A model generated the notes under the pieces. That model had not been told where the DNA came from. It ran no database searches and worked only from the letters and a program-made list of their open reading frames with translations. The translations under genes were made by a program, and so were the position numbers. From contig CBDBKC010000038.1 of NCBI GenBank assembly GCA_965206655.1, positions 558,001 to 622,000 of the forward strand: DNA of 64,000 nucleotides, in the 5' to 3' direction. This document shows, in pieces, positions 18,710 through 28,373 of the stretch. Position 1 is the stretch's first letter. Each line of letters starts with the position of its first letter. The DNA comes from JAPPLB01 sp965206655. GTDB taxonomy: Bacteria > Acidobacteriota > Terriglobia > Bryobacterales > UBA6623.

Positions 18710-19887
18710 GCGTGCTCCTCCGCGGCGGCGAGAGCCTCGAACGTCGGATCGTGGAGTGGTACGAGCGGCTTGTCCTTGAGTTGGCGCGCGAAGGCAGCGA
18801 GCCACAACCCGCCAATCGCTACCGGTGTCGCCAGATCGAGCCAATGGAGGTGAATCTCTTGCTCGCTGAAGGCCGGCGCGATCTGCCAGTAGATATCGAC
18901 GAGGCGCGCCGCGAGGATCAACCCCGCCACCCAGACCAGCGCCGGCACCGCCTGTTTTGTCTTCCGTGAAAGCAACAGTGAGAACGGTAAGGCGAAGTGA
19001 AACAGCAATAGAACAACGGCGATGATTACCCAGCCCTCTCCAGTGCGGTTGATGTACCACGGAATCTCTTCCGGCAGGTTGCCCGACCAGATGATCAAGT
19101 ACTGCGAGAACGCGATGTAGGCCCACAGCATGACGAAACCCAGCATCAGGTTTCCGATGTCGTGGATCTTTCCACTCGATACGAAGTTGGAAAGCGGTTT
19201 CTTATGCCCCAGCCAACCGATAGCGCAAACGCCGAACGCCAGCGTGGCCAAGCCATCGCCGACGACAAAAAGCAGTCCGTAGATGGTCGAGAAGAACTCC
19301 ACTTCCAGCGACATGACCCAATCCACCGCGGAAAACGTGGCGGTCAACACCAGGAGCATCAGTCCGGGACCGCTGATCACCTCGAGTCGACGCGAAAAAG
19401 CCGGGTCGCCCGTATCATCTTGCTCGAGCGACCAGTGCCTCAGGCAATACGCCAGTCCGCCCCATATGACGAAGTACATCACCAACCGCGCGATGAAGAA
19501 CGTCGTGTTCATGTAAGCGCCGCGATACTGCAACAGTTCGGTGCCGGCGACCTCTTCAGGCCGCGCCCAGGGGTAGAGATCACTCATCCCCAGCAGCAGC
19601 GGCAAAGCAAGCAGCGCCATAGCAGGCAACGTCCCCATGCTTGCTTCGAGGATGCGGCGCAGGATGAAACCCCAGCCACCGCCCACAAGGTGATGCAACA
19701 TGATGATGCCGAGACTGCCGAGCGGGATGCCGATCCAAAACATGTAGCCGACCAGGTAAGAGCGGAAAAACTGCGCCGGGTTCATCACGGCGCCGATGCC
19801 GCAAAGCCCGAAGACGGCTACGCCCACGATCAGCGCCCGCTGCTGTAGGCGCGCCAGATCGGGATCTATTGTTTTGACGTCTGTCAT
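18706..19887 (-). CDS. actF: Alternative complex III, NrfD-like/quinone subunit ActF
   Basis: Integral membrane subunit of quinol:cytochrome c oxidoreductase (ACIII), with ten hydrophobic segments by eye. Start at ATG 19887 (MTDVKTIDPDLARLQQRAL) is preferred because the longer frame (19926) would overlap actE by 23 bp. Typical features: WIGIPLGSLGIIMLHHLVGG in the first third, FSAVDWVMSLE and FSTIYGLLFV in the middle, and GEGWVIIAVVLLLFHFALPF near the end. About 393 aa, normal length. Confidence 0.92.
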   Translation of the reverse strand: MTDVKTIDPDLARLQQRALIVGVAVFGLCGIGAVMNPAQFFRSYLVGYMFWIGIPLGSLGIIMLHHLVGGGWGFILRRILEASMGTLPAMALLALPLLLGMSDLYPWARPEEVAGTELLQYRGAYMNTTFFIARLVMYFVIWGGLAYCLRHWSLEQDDTGDPAFSRRLEVISGPGLMLLVLTATFSAVDWVMSLEVEFFSTIYGLLFVVGDGLATLAFGVCAIGWLGHKKPLSNFVSSGKIHDIGNLMLGFVMLWAYIAFSQYLIIWSGNLPEEIPWYINRTGEGWVIIAVVLLLFHFALPFSLLLSRKTKQAVPALVWVAGLILAARLVDIYWQIAPAFSEQEIHLHWLDLATPVAIGGLWLAAFARQLKDKPLVPLHDPTFEALAAAEEHA

Positions 19888-19903
19888 TGCTTCATCAATT
19901 CCG

Positions 19904-20515
19904 TTATTCAACCCCACGGGCCGCACTCTGAAACTCGTTGCGTAGGTCCGTTGGCAGCTCGCCGATCTCCGCCGCCTGGCTCAACTGCAACGCGCGGATG
20001 TAGGCCGCGATCCGCCAACGGTCTTCGACCGTCAAACGGTCGGAGAAATCACCCATGGCGCCCAGGCCGTTCGTCATGACGTCAAATAAATGGCCGGGCG
20101 GTGTCTCGCGTAGCCGCTCGGAGTGATAAGTGGGCGGCCGCCGAAACCCTCGCTCGACGACCATGCCATCGCCGTGTCCCACTCGCCCATGACAGGGCGA
20201 GCACATGATGTCGAAGCGTTCTCGTCCGCGGGCAAGGTCTTGCGCGGTCATCGCGAAGGGGAACGTCGCCGCGAGATCATCACCGACAAAACCTGTGTGA
20301 AGATGCTCGTCTTCGTTCAACTCGCCGCGCGCGACGGTTCCGGCGACTTGGAGACGGCCGGCCCGACGATTTTCGAAAAACGAACTGCGCTCCAGCGGCT
20401 CGAAGCGCGGCTGATCGTGCATATCCTGACGACAGCCGAGGGCCGCAAGCATAAGCAGCGCGAGCACCGCACGGCGGCCCACGCCACATGAGGAGGAGAG
20501 CAGGCTAGTTGTCAA
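19904..20515 (-). CDS. actE: Alternative complex III, monohaem cytochrome c lipoprotein ActE
   Basis: 203 aa with a lipoprotein signal (ALLMLAALGC, Cys about 28) and one haem-binding CSPCH in the middle (FDIMCSPCHGRVGHGDG). The Met region GDFSDRLTVEDRWRIAAYIR resembles the class I cytochrome end. It receives electrons from ActA/B and passes them toward the oxidase's cytochrome c domain. Overlaps actD by 11 bp. Confidence 0.93.
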   Translation of the reverse strand: MTTSLLSSSCGVGRRAVLALLMLAALGCRQDMHDQPRFEPLERSSFFENRRAGRLQVAGTVARGELNEDEHLHTGFVGDDLAATFPFAMTAQDLARGRERFDIMCSPCHGRVGHGDGMVVERGFRRPPTYHSERLRETPPGHLFDVMTNGLGAMGDFSDRLTVEDRWRIAAYIRALQLSQAAEIGELPTDLRNEFQSAARGVE

Positions 20516-21053
20516 CGTTCAGCACCTCACTCGGCCCGAGTTCCTCAAGAAATACACGTGTACTCGACGCATCAAAGTGCTCGTCGCGGGATTCAATCAA
20601 GAGAAAGAAACGGTTCGTCGTCGCGCGCCCGAAGCCGGGTACGTTGAAGACGGGATGGTGGGGACGCGGCAGCCCATTCAGCCCGAGCATGCCCAATACC
20701 GCTGACAGTGCCGCGCCCAGAATCGTACATTCGAACGTGACAGGAATAAACGACGGCCAACTATTCAGCGGGCGTCCACCGACGTTCAGCGGCAGCTCAA
20801 TCACCGACACCCAGTACTGCAGAAAGAACCCCGCGAGACCGCCCACGATGCCGCCCGCCAGGACGATCCAGGGTAGGATACGGCGCTTATAGCCCACGGC
20901 TTCGGCCAGCCCGTGTACGGGAAAAGGCGTGAAAGCGTCGAGCCGCCGGTAGCCCGCCGCATGGGTCTTCTTCGACGCCTCCAGCAAGGCGTCGGCGTTG
21001 CTGAACTCCGCCATCAGCCCAAACAACTCCAACTCTGTCGCGCGTTCGGCCAT
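20505..21053 (-). CDS. actD: Alternative complex III subunit ActD (DUF3341)
   Basis: 182 aa. N-terminal cytoplasmic ferredoxin-like fold (GLMAEFSNADALLEA) with the family hallmark LDAFTPFPVHGL, then two TM helices (ILPWIVLAGGIVGGLAGFFL and FECTILGAALSAVLGML) and a soluble tail ending in FLLIESRD..FD. Structural subunit of ACIII linking the membrane part to the others. Abuts actC by one base. Confidence 0.94.
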   Translation of the reverse strand: MAERATELELFGLMAEFSNADALLEASKKTHAAGYRRLDAFTPFPVHGLAEAVGYKRRILPWIVLAGGIVGGLAGFFLQYWVSVIELPLNVGGRPLNSWPSFIPVTFECTILGAALSAVLGMLGLNGLPRPHHPVFNVPGFGRATTNRFFLLIESRDEHFDASSTRVFLEELGPSEVLNVDN

Positions 21054-22432
21054 TACTTACTCGGCTTGCCCGATGTCGGCAGCAAGGTCCGCATCTCGAA
21101 AATCGAAATCATCGGCAAGAAGCGGATGAACAGGAACAGCAACGAAATGAACAATCCGATCGAGCCGATGTAGAGCGACCAATCCCAGACCGTTCCGCTG
21201 TACATTCCCCACGACGACGGCAGGTAGTCGCGGTGTAGACTCGTCACAACGATCACGTAGCGTTCGAGCCACATGCCGACGTTGACGACGAGTGAGATCA
21301 GGAACAGCGCCATCGTGTTGCGCCGGATCTTGCTTGACCACAGTAGTTGCGGCAGGACGGCATTGCAGAAGATGAGCAGCCAGTACTGTGGCGCGTAGGG
21401 GCCAGTCATGCGGTTCAAAATCATATAGCCCTCGTACGTACTGCCGCTGTACCAGGCCATGAATGCTTCCATGAAATAGCCGTAGACAACGATCATTCCT
21501 GTCGCGAGGATGATCTTGCCCATGTTTTCGAGGTGTTGCGCCGTAATGAAGTCTTCGAGCTTGTAGAGCGCTCTCAACGGCACCGCCAGCGTGACGACCA
21601 TCGCGAAACCGGAATAAATCGCGCCCGCCACAAAGTACGGCGGGAAGACCGTTGCGTGCCAACCGGGAATCAACGAAACCGCGAAGTCGAAACTCACGAT
21701 GGTGTGAACCGAGATGACGAGTGGCGCCGCCAGCCCGGCCAGCAGCAAGTAGGCAATCTCATAACGATGCCAATGAATCGCCGACCCGCGCCAGCCCATC
21801 GCGAGAATGCCGTAGACCATCTGCTTGCCCCGCGTTTTCGAGCGGTCGCGCAGTGTCGCGAAGTCAGGAATGAGGCCGACGAACCAAAACAAAGCCGAGA
21901 CCGTGGCATAGGTCGAGACCGCGAATACGTCCCACACGAGCGGGCTGCGGAACTGCGGCCAGGCGCCCATCGTGTTCGGGTACGGAAAAAGCCAATAAGC
22001 CAGCCAGGGCCGCCCGAGGTGAATCAACGGGAAAATCCCCGCGCAGGCGACGGCAAAAAGCGTCATCGCTTCAGCGAAGCGGTTGATGGATGTTCGCCAA
22101 TCCTGCTTGAGCAGCAGCAGAATCGCCGAGATCAAAGTGCCGGCGTGACCGATGCCGACCCACCACACGAAGTTGATGATGGCGAATCCCCAACCGACCG
22201 GATTGTTGAGACCCCAGATGCCCGTGCCCCTGAACAGCAGGTTGGTCAGCGCGACCAGCAGCACCATCACGAGCGAGAACCCGATGCCGAGCCCGACCCA
22301 CCATAGCCGCGGCGTGCGGCCAGACAGCACGATCGAGCTGATCCTGTTGGTGATCGACCCGTAGGTGTGTCCTGCTTCGAGGATCGGCGTCGATCCACCG
22401 TTGGGCGGAAGCTTCGTCGTCATGTCAGCCAT
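21053..22432 (-). CDS. actC: Alternative complex III, NrfD-family membrane subunit ActC
   Basis: About 459 aa with ten TM helices; the quinol-oxidising NrfD/PsrC-type subunit. Start ATG 22432 (MADMTTKLPPNGG) overlaps actB by 8 bp; an ATG at 22468 is possible but would overlap by 44 bp. Recognisable segments are FVWWVGIGHAGTLISAILLL, GRPWLAYWLFPYP, MGWRGSAIHWHRYE and FFVGLIPDFATLRD-like text (WFVGLIPDFATLRDRS). C-terminal part MWLERYVIVVTSLHRDYLPS is typical. Confidence 0.95.
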   Translation of the reverse strand: MADMTTKLPPNGGSTPILEAGHTYGSITNRISSIVLSGRTPRLWWVGLGIGFSLVMVLLVALTNLLFRGTGIWGLNNPVGWGFAIINFVWWVGIGHAGTLISAILLLLKQDWRTSINRFAEAMTLFAVACAGIFPLIHLGRPWLAYWLFPYPNTMGAWPQFRSPLVWDVFAVSTYATVSALFWFVGLIPDFATLRDRSKTRGKQMVYGILAMGWRGSAIHWHRYEIAYLLLAGLAAPLVISVHTIVSFDFAVSLIPGWHATVFPPYFVAGAIYSGFAMVVTLAVPLRALYKLEDFITAQHLENMGKIILATGMIVVYGYFMEAFMAWYSGSTYEGYMILNRMTGPYAPQYWLLIFCNAVLPQLLWSSKIRRNTMALFLISLVVNVGMWLERYVIVVTSLHRDYLPSSWGMYSGTVWDWSLYIGSIGLFISLLFLFIRFLPMISIFEMRTLLPTSGKPSK

Positions 22433-25400
22433 GATCAGCGCCTCCGCCGGAGTGATCGGGGCCGCCACCGAGATCCGGGTGATGATTTGTGACCTTGGCG
22501 AGATAGCTGGTGCGGGGCCGCGTGTTCACTTCTTCGAGCAAGCCGTAGTTACGCACATCCTTTTTCAAACGCGATACGCGGCTCTCGGGATCGTTGATGT
22601 CTCCGAACACGATCGCCTGCGCCGGACAGACCGATTGGCAAGCCGTGACGATCTCCCCGTCACGAATCTTGCGGCCGTCTTTCTCCGAATCAATGCGCGC
22701 CGTGTTGATCCGTTGTACGCAATAGGTACATTTCTCCATGACGCCGCGCGTGCGGACGGTGACGTCCGGGTTGCGAAGCATCTTGAGGCTTTCGGTGTCG
22801 TAATCGCTGTAGTGCAGGAAGTTGAAGCGCCGCACCTTGTAGGGACAGTTATTCGCGCAGTAGCGCGTGCCCACACAGCGGTTGTAGACCATTTCGTTCA
22901 GGCCTTCCGAGCTGTGGACGGTCGCTCCCACCGGACAGACGGGCTCGCACGGCGCGTCCTCGCAGTGTTGGCACATGACGGGTTGATGGTGGGTGGTGGG
23001 GTCATCCAAATCGCCCTCGTAGTAGCGGTCGACGCGGATCCAGTGCATTTCGCGACCCGCGAGAACCTGCTCCTTGCCGACGACAGGCGTATTGTTCTCG
23101 GCCGTACAGGCGACCATGCAGGCGTTGCAGCCGGTGCAGGAGTTGAGGTCGATCGCCATGCCCCAGGCGTAGCCCTCGTACTCGTGGCCAGGATAGAGAG
23201 TCATCTCCGGGCCGGGCCGATGGCCCATGTGCTCGAAGATGTGAGGGTCCGCCTCGAACGCCTCAAGACTCGCCGAGCGCACGAGATGCCGGCCTTCCAT
23301 GCTGTGGTGCTGCTGCGTCGTGGCCAGCGGATGGCGCAGGCCGACCGCACGGATCTCGACGCCTCCGACGTGAAGGTAGCCTTTGGAGGTTCGCAGCGCA
23401 TACGCGTTAAAGCCCGCGCCGTTGCCGACTCGGCCCGCACGCGTCCGCCCGTAGCCGAGGGTGACCGTCACGGAATCATCGGCATGCCCGGGCGCAATCC
23501 AGACCGGCGCCTGGATGGAGCGTCCGTTGGTGCTCAACTCGACGACATCTTCGTTGGCCAGTTTGAGTCTTTCGGCGGTGGCGGGGCTGATAAGTGCGGC
23601 GTTGTCCCAGGTGAGTTTCGTCAGCGGCTTGGGAAGCTCCTGCAGCCAGCCGTTGTTTGCATAGGAACCGTCCCATATGGTGGGGTCGGGCCGGAAGGCA
23701 ATTTCGATACCGCTGATGGAAGGTGACGGACCGAGGACCTCGGCTAGATCGGCCCGCATCGACACGCTCTTTGCCACGGCGGCTGTCCCCGCAATGAGCC
23801 CATCATGCAGCGAGCGCCTCCAGAAACGTTCGAATACCTCCGGCGGGCCCCAGCCTTCAGACCAAGCTTCCCAATGAGCACGGACCAGATCGTGTCCCGA
23901 CGCGCCCGGCTGACCTAATAGAGCCGCTAGCAGTTCGTGAGCCGATCTGCCGTCGTAGAGCGGCTCGATCAAAGGCTGCACGATGGAAGCGGTGCCGTCG
24001 TAAGCTCTGACATCGCTCCAGGCTTCGAGAGGATGCGCTTCAGGCACGTGCCACTGGCACAGCCGCGCCGTCTCATTCTCATAAAGCCCAAGATGAATCC
24101 GGGTGGGCACTTTCTCGAGACGCTCTGCGAACTCCAGATCGGCCGGGGCGTCGTAGACAGGATTCACGCCCAGCATCACGAGCAGATCCACCGCGCCGGC
24201 ATCCATCTCCGACGTCAACTGCGTCAACCCCTGAATCGGGTCCTCGGGTACGCGCTCCATCGGTTCCGTCACGATGACGGTCTCGCCCAGGTTGCCAAGC
24301 CGGGAGTTGATGGCCAAGGCCAGCGCATGAACGGCCGCGGGCTGTGAGTCGCCCGCGATCACGATCGAACGCCCGGGGTTGGCTTCGAGGTCCGCAACGG
24401 CTGTTTCGATCCAGTGCCGGGTGCTTTCCGAAAGCTCGCCTGAAGAAGCGGTTTCGATGCCAACCCGAGCGGCGACGCCGGCGGCGATGTTACGGATTTC
24501 GGACGGCTTCGCGCGCAACCGATGTTCGGCCATCGCTCCCGTACTCGACGGCATCGGCTCGGCGACGTAGAGCCGGTTAGCGGGCCCCTGGTTGTCCTCG
24601 GCGCGGCGCTTGGCGGTGAAGTCCCGCGTATAGCGCACGTTGCCCGCGCCTTGCATTAGGAAGTCGGCGTCGAGCGAAAGCACCACATCGGCCTTACTGA
24701 AGTCGTAGTAGACGTGGGCGTCTTCGCCGAATGCGAGCGCCGCGCCGCGATGAGCCGACCAGCGGCCCACGGGCTCATACTGCACCCACTTGGCTCGCGG
24801 GAAGGCCGCGAGCACTTGTTCGATCTGGCCGAGGAGAGACGGCGAAACGACGCTTCCGGTCAGTAGGCGAAGCCCGGCTCCGTTCTTCAAACGCTGCGTC
24901 TCGAGTTCGCGGTTGAGATCGCCGAGGAAGCTCGTCCAACGGCTGATCTCGCCGGCTCGCACGACGACTTGAGAACGGTCGGGATCGTAGAGAGTGAGAA
25001 TCGAGGCCTGCGCGAAGGCATCCGTCGAGCCTAAGCTGGCGGGATGGAGCGGGTTGCCTTCGATCTTCGTCGGACGCCCTTCGTGACTTTCAACGAGCAC
25101 GCCTTGCACGTTTCCCGCGCAGCGCAGTGCGGTCGCGAAGAAACGGGGCTTGCCCGGAATCGAATACTCGGGCGTGCGGGCGGCGGAAACGATCTTTTCA
25201 GCCGGCTGGCTGGTGCAACCTTGCAAACCGGCGAAAGCCAGCGAGGCGCCCATGAGTTGCAGAAAGCGGCGTCGGCCCAGCGTCTCGACCCATTCCGCCG
25301 CACCTTCGGAAAACTCGTTTTCGACGAGCTTGGCAAACTCATCGGTCTCAGCGATCTCGTCGAGGCTCCGCCAAAAACGCCGTCCGCGTTCAGAGGCCAA

Positions 25401-25457
25401 GCGGGCGCGTAGTGACGCCAAGTCAAGTCGAGCCGATTTCGTATCCGTGGTCATCAT
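22425..25457 (-). CDS. actB: Alternative complex III, molybdopterin-like/iron-sulfur subunit ActB
   Basis: 1010 aa from ATG 25457, which overlaps the actA stop (ATGATG; TGA at 25456-25454). A twin-Arg motif (GRRRFLQLMGASL) at about 60-80 and a following Cys indicate Tat export. The large N-terminal region is molybdopterin-oxidoreductase-like, a domain known in ActB to lack molybdenum; the C-terminal third has four cysteine clusters for FeS centres (CTGCNACMVAC, CQHCEDAPCEPVCP, CVGTRYCANNCP, CTYCVQRI with a later CQSVCP). Peripheral electron-transfer subunit of ACIII on the periplasmic face. Confidence 0.96.
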   Translation of the reverse strand: MMTTDTKSARLDLASLRARLASERGRRFWRSLDEIAETDEFAKLVENEFSEGAAEWVETLGRRRFLQLMGASLAFAGLQGCTSQPAEKIVSAARTPEYSIPGKPRFFATALRCAGNVQGVLVESHEGRPTKIEGNPLHPASLGSTDAFAQASILTLYDPDRSQVVVRAGEISRWTSFLGDLNRELETQRLKNGAGLRLLTGSVVSPSLLGQIEQVLAAFPRAKWVQYEPVGRWSAHRGAALAFGEDAHVYYDFSKADVVLSLDADFLMQGAGNVRYTRDFTAKRRAEDNQGPANRLYVAEPMPSSTGAMAEHRLRAKPSEIRNIAAGVAARVGIETASSGELSESTRHWIETAVADLEANPGRSIVIAGDSQPAAVHALALAINSRLGNLGETVIVTEPMERVPEDPIQGLTQLTSEMDAGAVDLLVMLGVNPVYDAPADLEFAERLEKVPTRIHLGLYENETARLCQWHVPEAHPLEAWSDVRAYDGTASIVQPLIEPLYDGRSAHELLAALLGQPGASGHDLVRAHWEAWSEGWGPPEVFERFWRRSLHDGLIAGTAAVAKSVSMRADLAEVLGPSPSISGIEIAFRPDPTIWDGSYANNGWLQELPKPLTKLTWDNAALISPATAERLKLANEDVVELSTNGRSIQAPVWIAPGHADDSVTVTLGYGRTRAGRVGNGAGFNAYALRTSKGYLHVGGVEIRAVGLRHPLATTQQHHSMEGRHLVRSASLEAFEADPHIFEHMGHRPGPEMTLYPGHEYEGYAWGMAIDLNSCTGCNACMVACTAENNTPVVGKEQVLAGREMHWIRVDRYYEGDLDDPTTHHQPVMCQHCEDAPCEPVCPVGATVHSSEGLNEMVYNRCVGTRYCANNCPYKVRRFNFLHYSDYDTESLKMLRNPDVTVRTRGVMEKCTYCVQRINTARIDSEKDGRKIRDGEIVTACQSVCPAQAIVFGDINDPESRVSRLKKDVRNYGLLEEVNTRPRTSYLAKVTNHHPDLGGGPDHSGGGADHG

Positions 25458-26104
25458 CGATGGCATACCGAGCAATCGAGCGCGCTGCGCACGTTGTATT
25501 CTTCGGCCAGTTTCGACCCCAGCTCCGCTTGGCTGACGGGCGGAGTCCAGCCCATCGTGAATATTTCATCGCGCGGACGTAGATGCGCTTCGGGCTGCTC
25601 GTGGCAACTCCAACACCACTCCATCTGCAAGGTGTTCGCTTTCCACATCAGCGGCATCTGATCGACGCGGCCGTGACAGGTCTCGCAGCCGACACCCTTC
25701 TTCACGTGAATGCTGTGGTTGAAGTACACAAAATCCGGCAGATCATGCACTCGCGTCCACTCCAACGATTCGTCGGCACGGTAACTCTCCCGCACAGGTT
25801 CCAGCATCGGAGCGTCGGCCCAGATCTGCGAATGACAATTCATGCAGGTCTTCGTCGGGGGGATACCCGCGAACGCGCTCTCCTCGACCGAGGTGTGGCA
25901 GTGGCGGCAGTCGATTCCCAGTCCGCTGACGTGGTGCTTATGGCTGAACGGTACGGGCTGCTCGCGGGGAACGTTGACCTGCGTCACGTAGAACGAGCGA
26001 TTCATGAAGAGCACCAGCCAGAGCAGACCCCCTAGGGCGAACAGAGCCCCAAAAATGCTCAGTCTCGCGATCGTGTTCGTACTGGGATGGAAAATCTGGG
26101 CCAT
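25454..26104 (-). CDS. actA: Alternative complex III, pentahaem cytochrome c subunit ActA
   Basis: 216 aa from ATG 26104 (MAQIFHPSTNTIARLSIFGA, the usual ActA opening); a GTG at 26131 would add nine residues. One N-terminal TM anchors it, and five CxxCH sites follow in order: CRHCH, CMNCH, CETCH, CWSCH, CSVCH. First gene of the operon actABCDEF-ORF132-sco-ctaCDEF. Electron-transfer subunit between ActB and ActE/oxidase. Confidence 0.95.
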   Translation of the reverse strand: MAQIFHPSTNTIARLSIFGALFALGGLLWLVLFMNRSFYVTQVNVPREQPVPFSHKHHVSGLGIDCRHCHTSVEESAFAGIPPTKTCMNCHSQIWADAPMLEPVRESYRADESLEWTRVHDLPDFVYFNHSIHVKKGVGCETCHGRVDQMPLMWKANTLQMEWCWSCHEQPEAHLRPRDEIFTMGWTPPVSQAELGSKLAEEYNVRSALDCSVCHR

Positions 26105-26419
26105 GACCTGGGAAGAGAGAACTTCTCCCACCCCTCAACACCGCAGGGGCAAAAAAGAAACAAATCGGCCTATCTACTCCAACCGTTTATGGATGCTGAT
26201 GGAAATTCTCGAAATCGGTTTCCGCCGGCGTGCTCAAAACACCGTGGGCCGGCATCGACCGGAAGTTCGATGGGGCATGGCTGAGATCATCCCCGGTGAT
26301 ACTTGCAACGATCTAAGTGGGAAGAACATTGCGATCCGCTACGTCAGGATTCAGCACAGCAGTGGATCCAGAAAGACACCACGTGATGGTGCTGTCATAT
26401 CTTGCCACGACACCTGCTC
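26105..26419. other. Intergenic region upstream of the respiratory operon
   Basis: 315 bases between actA and the M50 protease gene, which lies on the same strand. It must hold the promoter of the act-cta operon on the minus strand, but I see no convincing -35/-10 pair. It contains short reading frames only and no clear hairpin followed by a T run. Confidence 0.4.
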
Positions 26420-27316
26420 TTAGATCCGGAAGGGGGCCGGGGTAAAGCACAACACGAATATGACCCATAGCGAAAAGCCGATGCGGCGCCGGGCAGGCCC
26501 CAGGTCGACGGAATCGTTCATGGTTGGCGGGTGACCAATGCCCATGTACCACAGCAGAATGAGCATGATTATGTACTGAAAGCCTTGAATGACCGTTAGG
26601 ATGGCGAGGCCCAGGAACGCGATGCCTGCCACCAGCTTGCTGCGGCGTCCGAATAGGGCGTAGTTGATGTGGCCGCCGTCGAGCTGGCTGATCGGCAGTA
26701 GGTTGAGCGCGGTCACAAACAGGCCCACCCAGCCGGCGAACGCGATGGGATGCAGAAGCAGTTCCGCGTCAGCGGGCTGGGACCCAAAGATGAGCCACTG
26801 CATAGCACGGAACATAAGAGGGTCCCCGAGACTGACCAAGTTCGCCGCCTTGTCGGGGGTAGGCACGTGCTCCGAGAGATAGATGCCGACCAGGCTTAGA
26901 GGGAAGGCGACGACAAGGCCCGCGATGGGTCCGGCGGCAGCGATATCAAAGAGGGCACGACGGCTGGGAATGTAGGGCGACATCCGGATGACCGCCCCGA
27001 GTGTCCCTAGGAACGATGGGAACGGAATGAAGTAAGGCAGGGTCGCCGGAACGCGGTGGTAGCGAGCCGCAAAATAGTGTCCGAACTCATGAGCCGTAAG
27101 AATGCTGAGCACGCTCGCCGAATAGATCGGCCCAGCGGCCCAGGTCGTCGAACCGATCGTCAAGCCAAACAACAGTAAGTGCAGCCAAAGCTTACGTTTT
27201 CGCGGCTGAAGCTGCACCGGAATAGGCGCATACCCACCGTTGGCGCTGGTGTCATAGGCCCGCGGCGGAAACCGGATGACTCGCGGCGGGAATAGCGGCG
27301 GAGGGGTCGACGACAT
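26420..27316 (-). CDS. Site-2-protease-type M50 metalloprotease
   Basis: 298 aa membrane protease. Zinc-binding HEFGH at about residue 76-80 lies in a TM helix, and the third ligand region is LDGGH (about 214), preceded by FVTALNLLPISQ. AAAGPIAGLVVAFPLS is the conserved glycine segment. Six or seven TM helices; Pro-rich N-terminus and no PDZ domain. Such enzymes cleave substrates within the membrane, often anti-sigma factors or remnant signal peptides; no substrate candidate is adjacent. Confidence 0.85.
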   Translation of the reverse strand: MSSTPPPLFPPRVIRFPPRAYDTSANGGYAPIPVQLQPRKRKLWLHLLLFGLTIGSTTWAAGPIYSASVLSILTAHEFGHYFAARYHRVPATLPYFIPFPSFLGTLGAVIRMSPYIPSRRALFDIAAAGPIAGLVVAFPLSLVGIYLSEHVPTPDKAANLVSLGDPLMFRAMQWLIFGSQPADAELLLHPIAFAGWVGLFVTALNLLPISQLDGGHINYALFGRRSKLVAGIAFLGLAILTVIQGFQYIIMLILLWYMGIGHPPTMNDSVDLGPARRRIGFSLWVIFVLCFTPAPFRI

Positions 27317-27509
27317 CAGACTCCTACTCAGAGTACGACAAACTTCCCCCTAACCGTTGCGGCGCTCCGTCACTCAAGCTCATCCACGTCCTCCTCCCTC
27401 GCCCAAGCGGGAAAAGTTGACCTAGGCCGATAAGGGTAGGGTCCAGACGACCCGCTCGTTGACGGCGGCGTTGAGGTCCGTGCGGGAGAAGCGCGGGAAG
27501 ACTGCGGGA

Positions 27510-28373
27510 ATGTTAACGATTATCGGCATCCTGATCGTCATCGCGTCCGTCTTCGGTGGATTCTTGTTGCACGGAGGGGATGTGCGCGTCCTCATCCAAC
27601 CGTCGGAGTTCATGATCATCTGGGGCGCGGCGCTGGGCTCACTCGTGATTGCAACGCCGCTTCCGGTGATCATGATGATCGCCAAGAACCTCAAGAAGGT
27701 TTTCGCCGGCAACAAATACACGAAGCAGCGCTACCTGGAAACCCTCAGGATGTTCAACGATCTATTTCAGGCGGCCCGCAAGCAGGGAATGATGAAACTC
27801 GAACTGGACGTCGAAGCGCCCCGAAAGAGCCCCCTCTTTAAACGCTACCCCGATTTCCTGAACGATCATCACGCTGTCCACTTTGTCTGTGACACCCTGC
27901 GGATGGCGATTACTGGGGGCATTCCGGCTTTCGACCTCGACCAGATGGTGGACGCCGACATCGACGTCCACCAGGAACACAATCACGCTCCGATTCATTC
28001 GCTTACAACGGTGGCCGACGCGCTACCCGGTCTCGGCATCGTCGCGGCCGTTCTCGGCATCGTGATCACGATGGGTTCGCTGGGCGGCCCGCCTGAAGAG
28101 CTAGGGCACAAAGTGGCGGCCGCGCTGGTCGGCACATTTCTCGGGGTGCTGACGTGCTACGGCTTCGTCTCACCTTTGGCGGGCGCCATGAGTGTTCTGG
28201 ACGAAGCCGAGGCCGGTTATTACCGCGTCCTCAAGTCTGGCCTCATCGCTTTCATCAAGGGGCACCCGCCGATCATGGCGATCGAATTCGCGCGCCGTTC
28301 CATCCCGCATCGTGAGCGGCCGACATTCGCGGAAATGGAGAAGGCATGCAAGGGTACACGCAAGAGGCGCTAG
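27510..28373 (+). CDS. motA: Flagellar motor stator protein MotA
   Basis: 287 aa from ATG 27510 (MLTIIGILIVIASVFGGFLL), which opens directly into TM1 as in MotA; the open frame reaches back to 27459 without conservation. Four TM helices, with the conserved PGLGIVAAVLGIVITMGSLG and GTFLGVLTCYGFVSPL in TM3-4, and a basic cytoplasmic loop between TM2 and TM3. Forms the proton-conducting stator with MotB, whose gene overlaps by 28 bp. No other flagellar genes are in the window. Confidence 0.95.
   Translation: MLTIIGILIVIASVFGGFLLHGGDVRVLIQPSEFMIIWGAALGSLVIATPLPVIMMIAKNLKKVFAGNKYTKQRYLETLRMFNDLFQAARKQGMMKLELDVEAPRKSPLFKRYPDFLNDHHAVHFVCDTLRMAITGGIPAFDLDQMVDADIDVHQEHNHAPIHSLTTVADALPGLGIVAAVLGIVITMGSLGGPPEELGHKVAAALVGTFLGVLTCYGFVSPLAGAMSVLDEAEAGYYRVLKSGLIAFIKGHPPIMAIEFARRSIPHRERPTFAEMEKACKGTRKRR

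Noticed and set aside
22365..23726. Long open frame on the plus strand over actB (453 aa)
   Set aside because: Antisense to a well-conserved gene; its sequence has no family features and such shadows are usual in GC-rich coding DNA.
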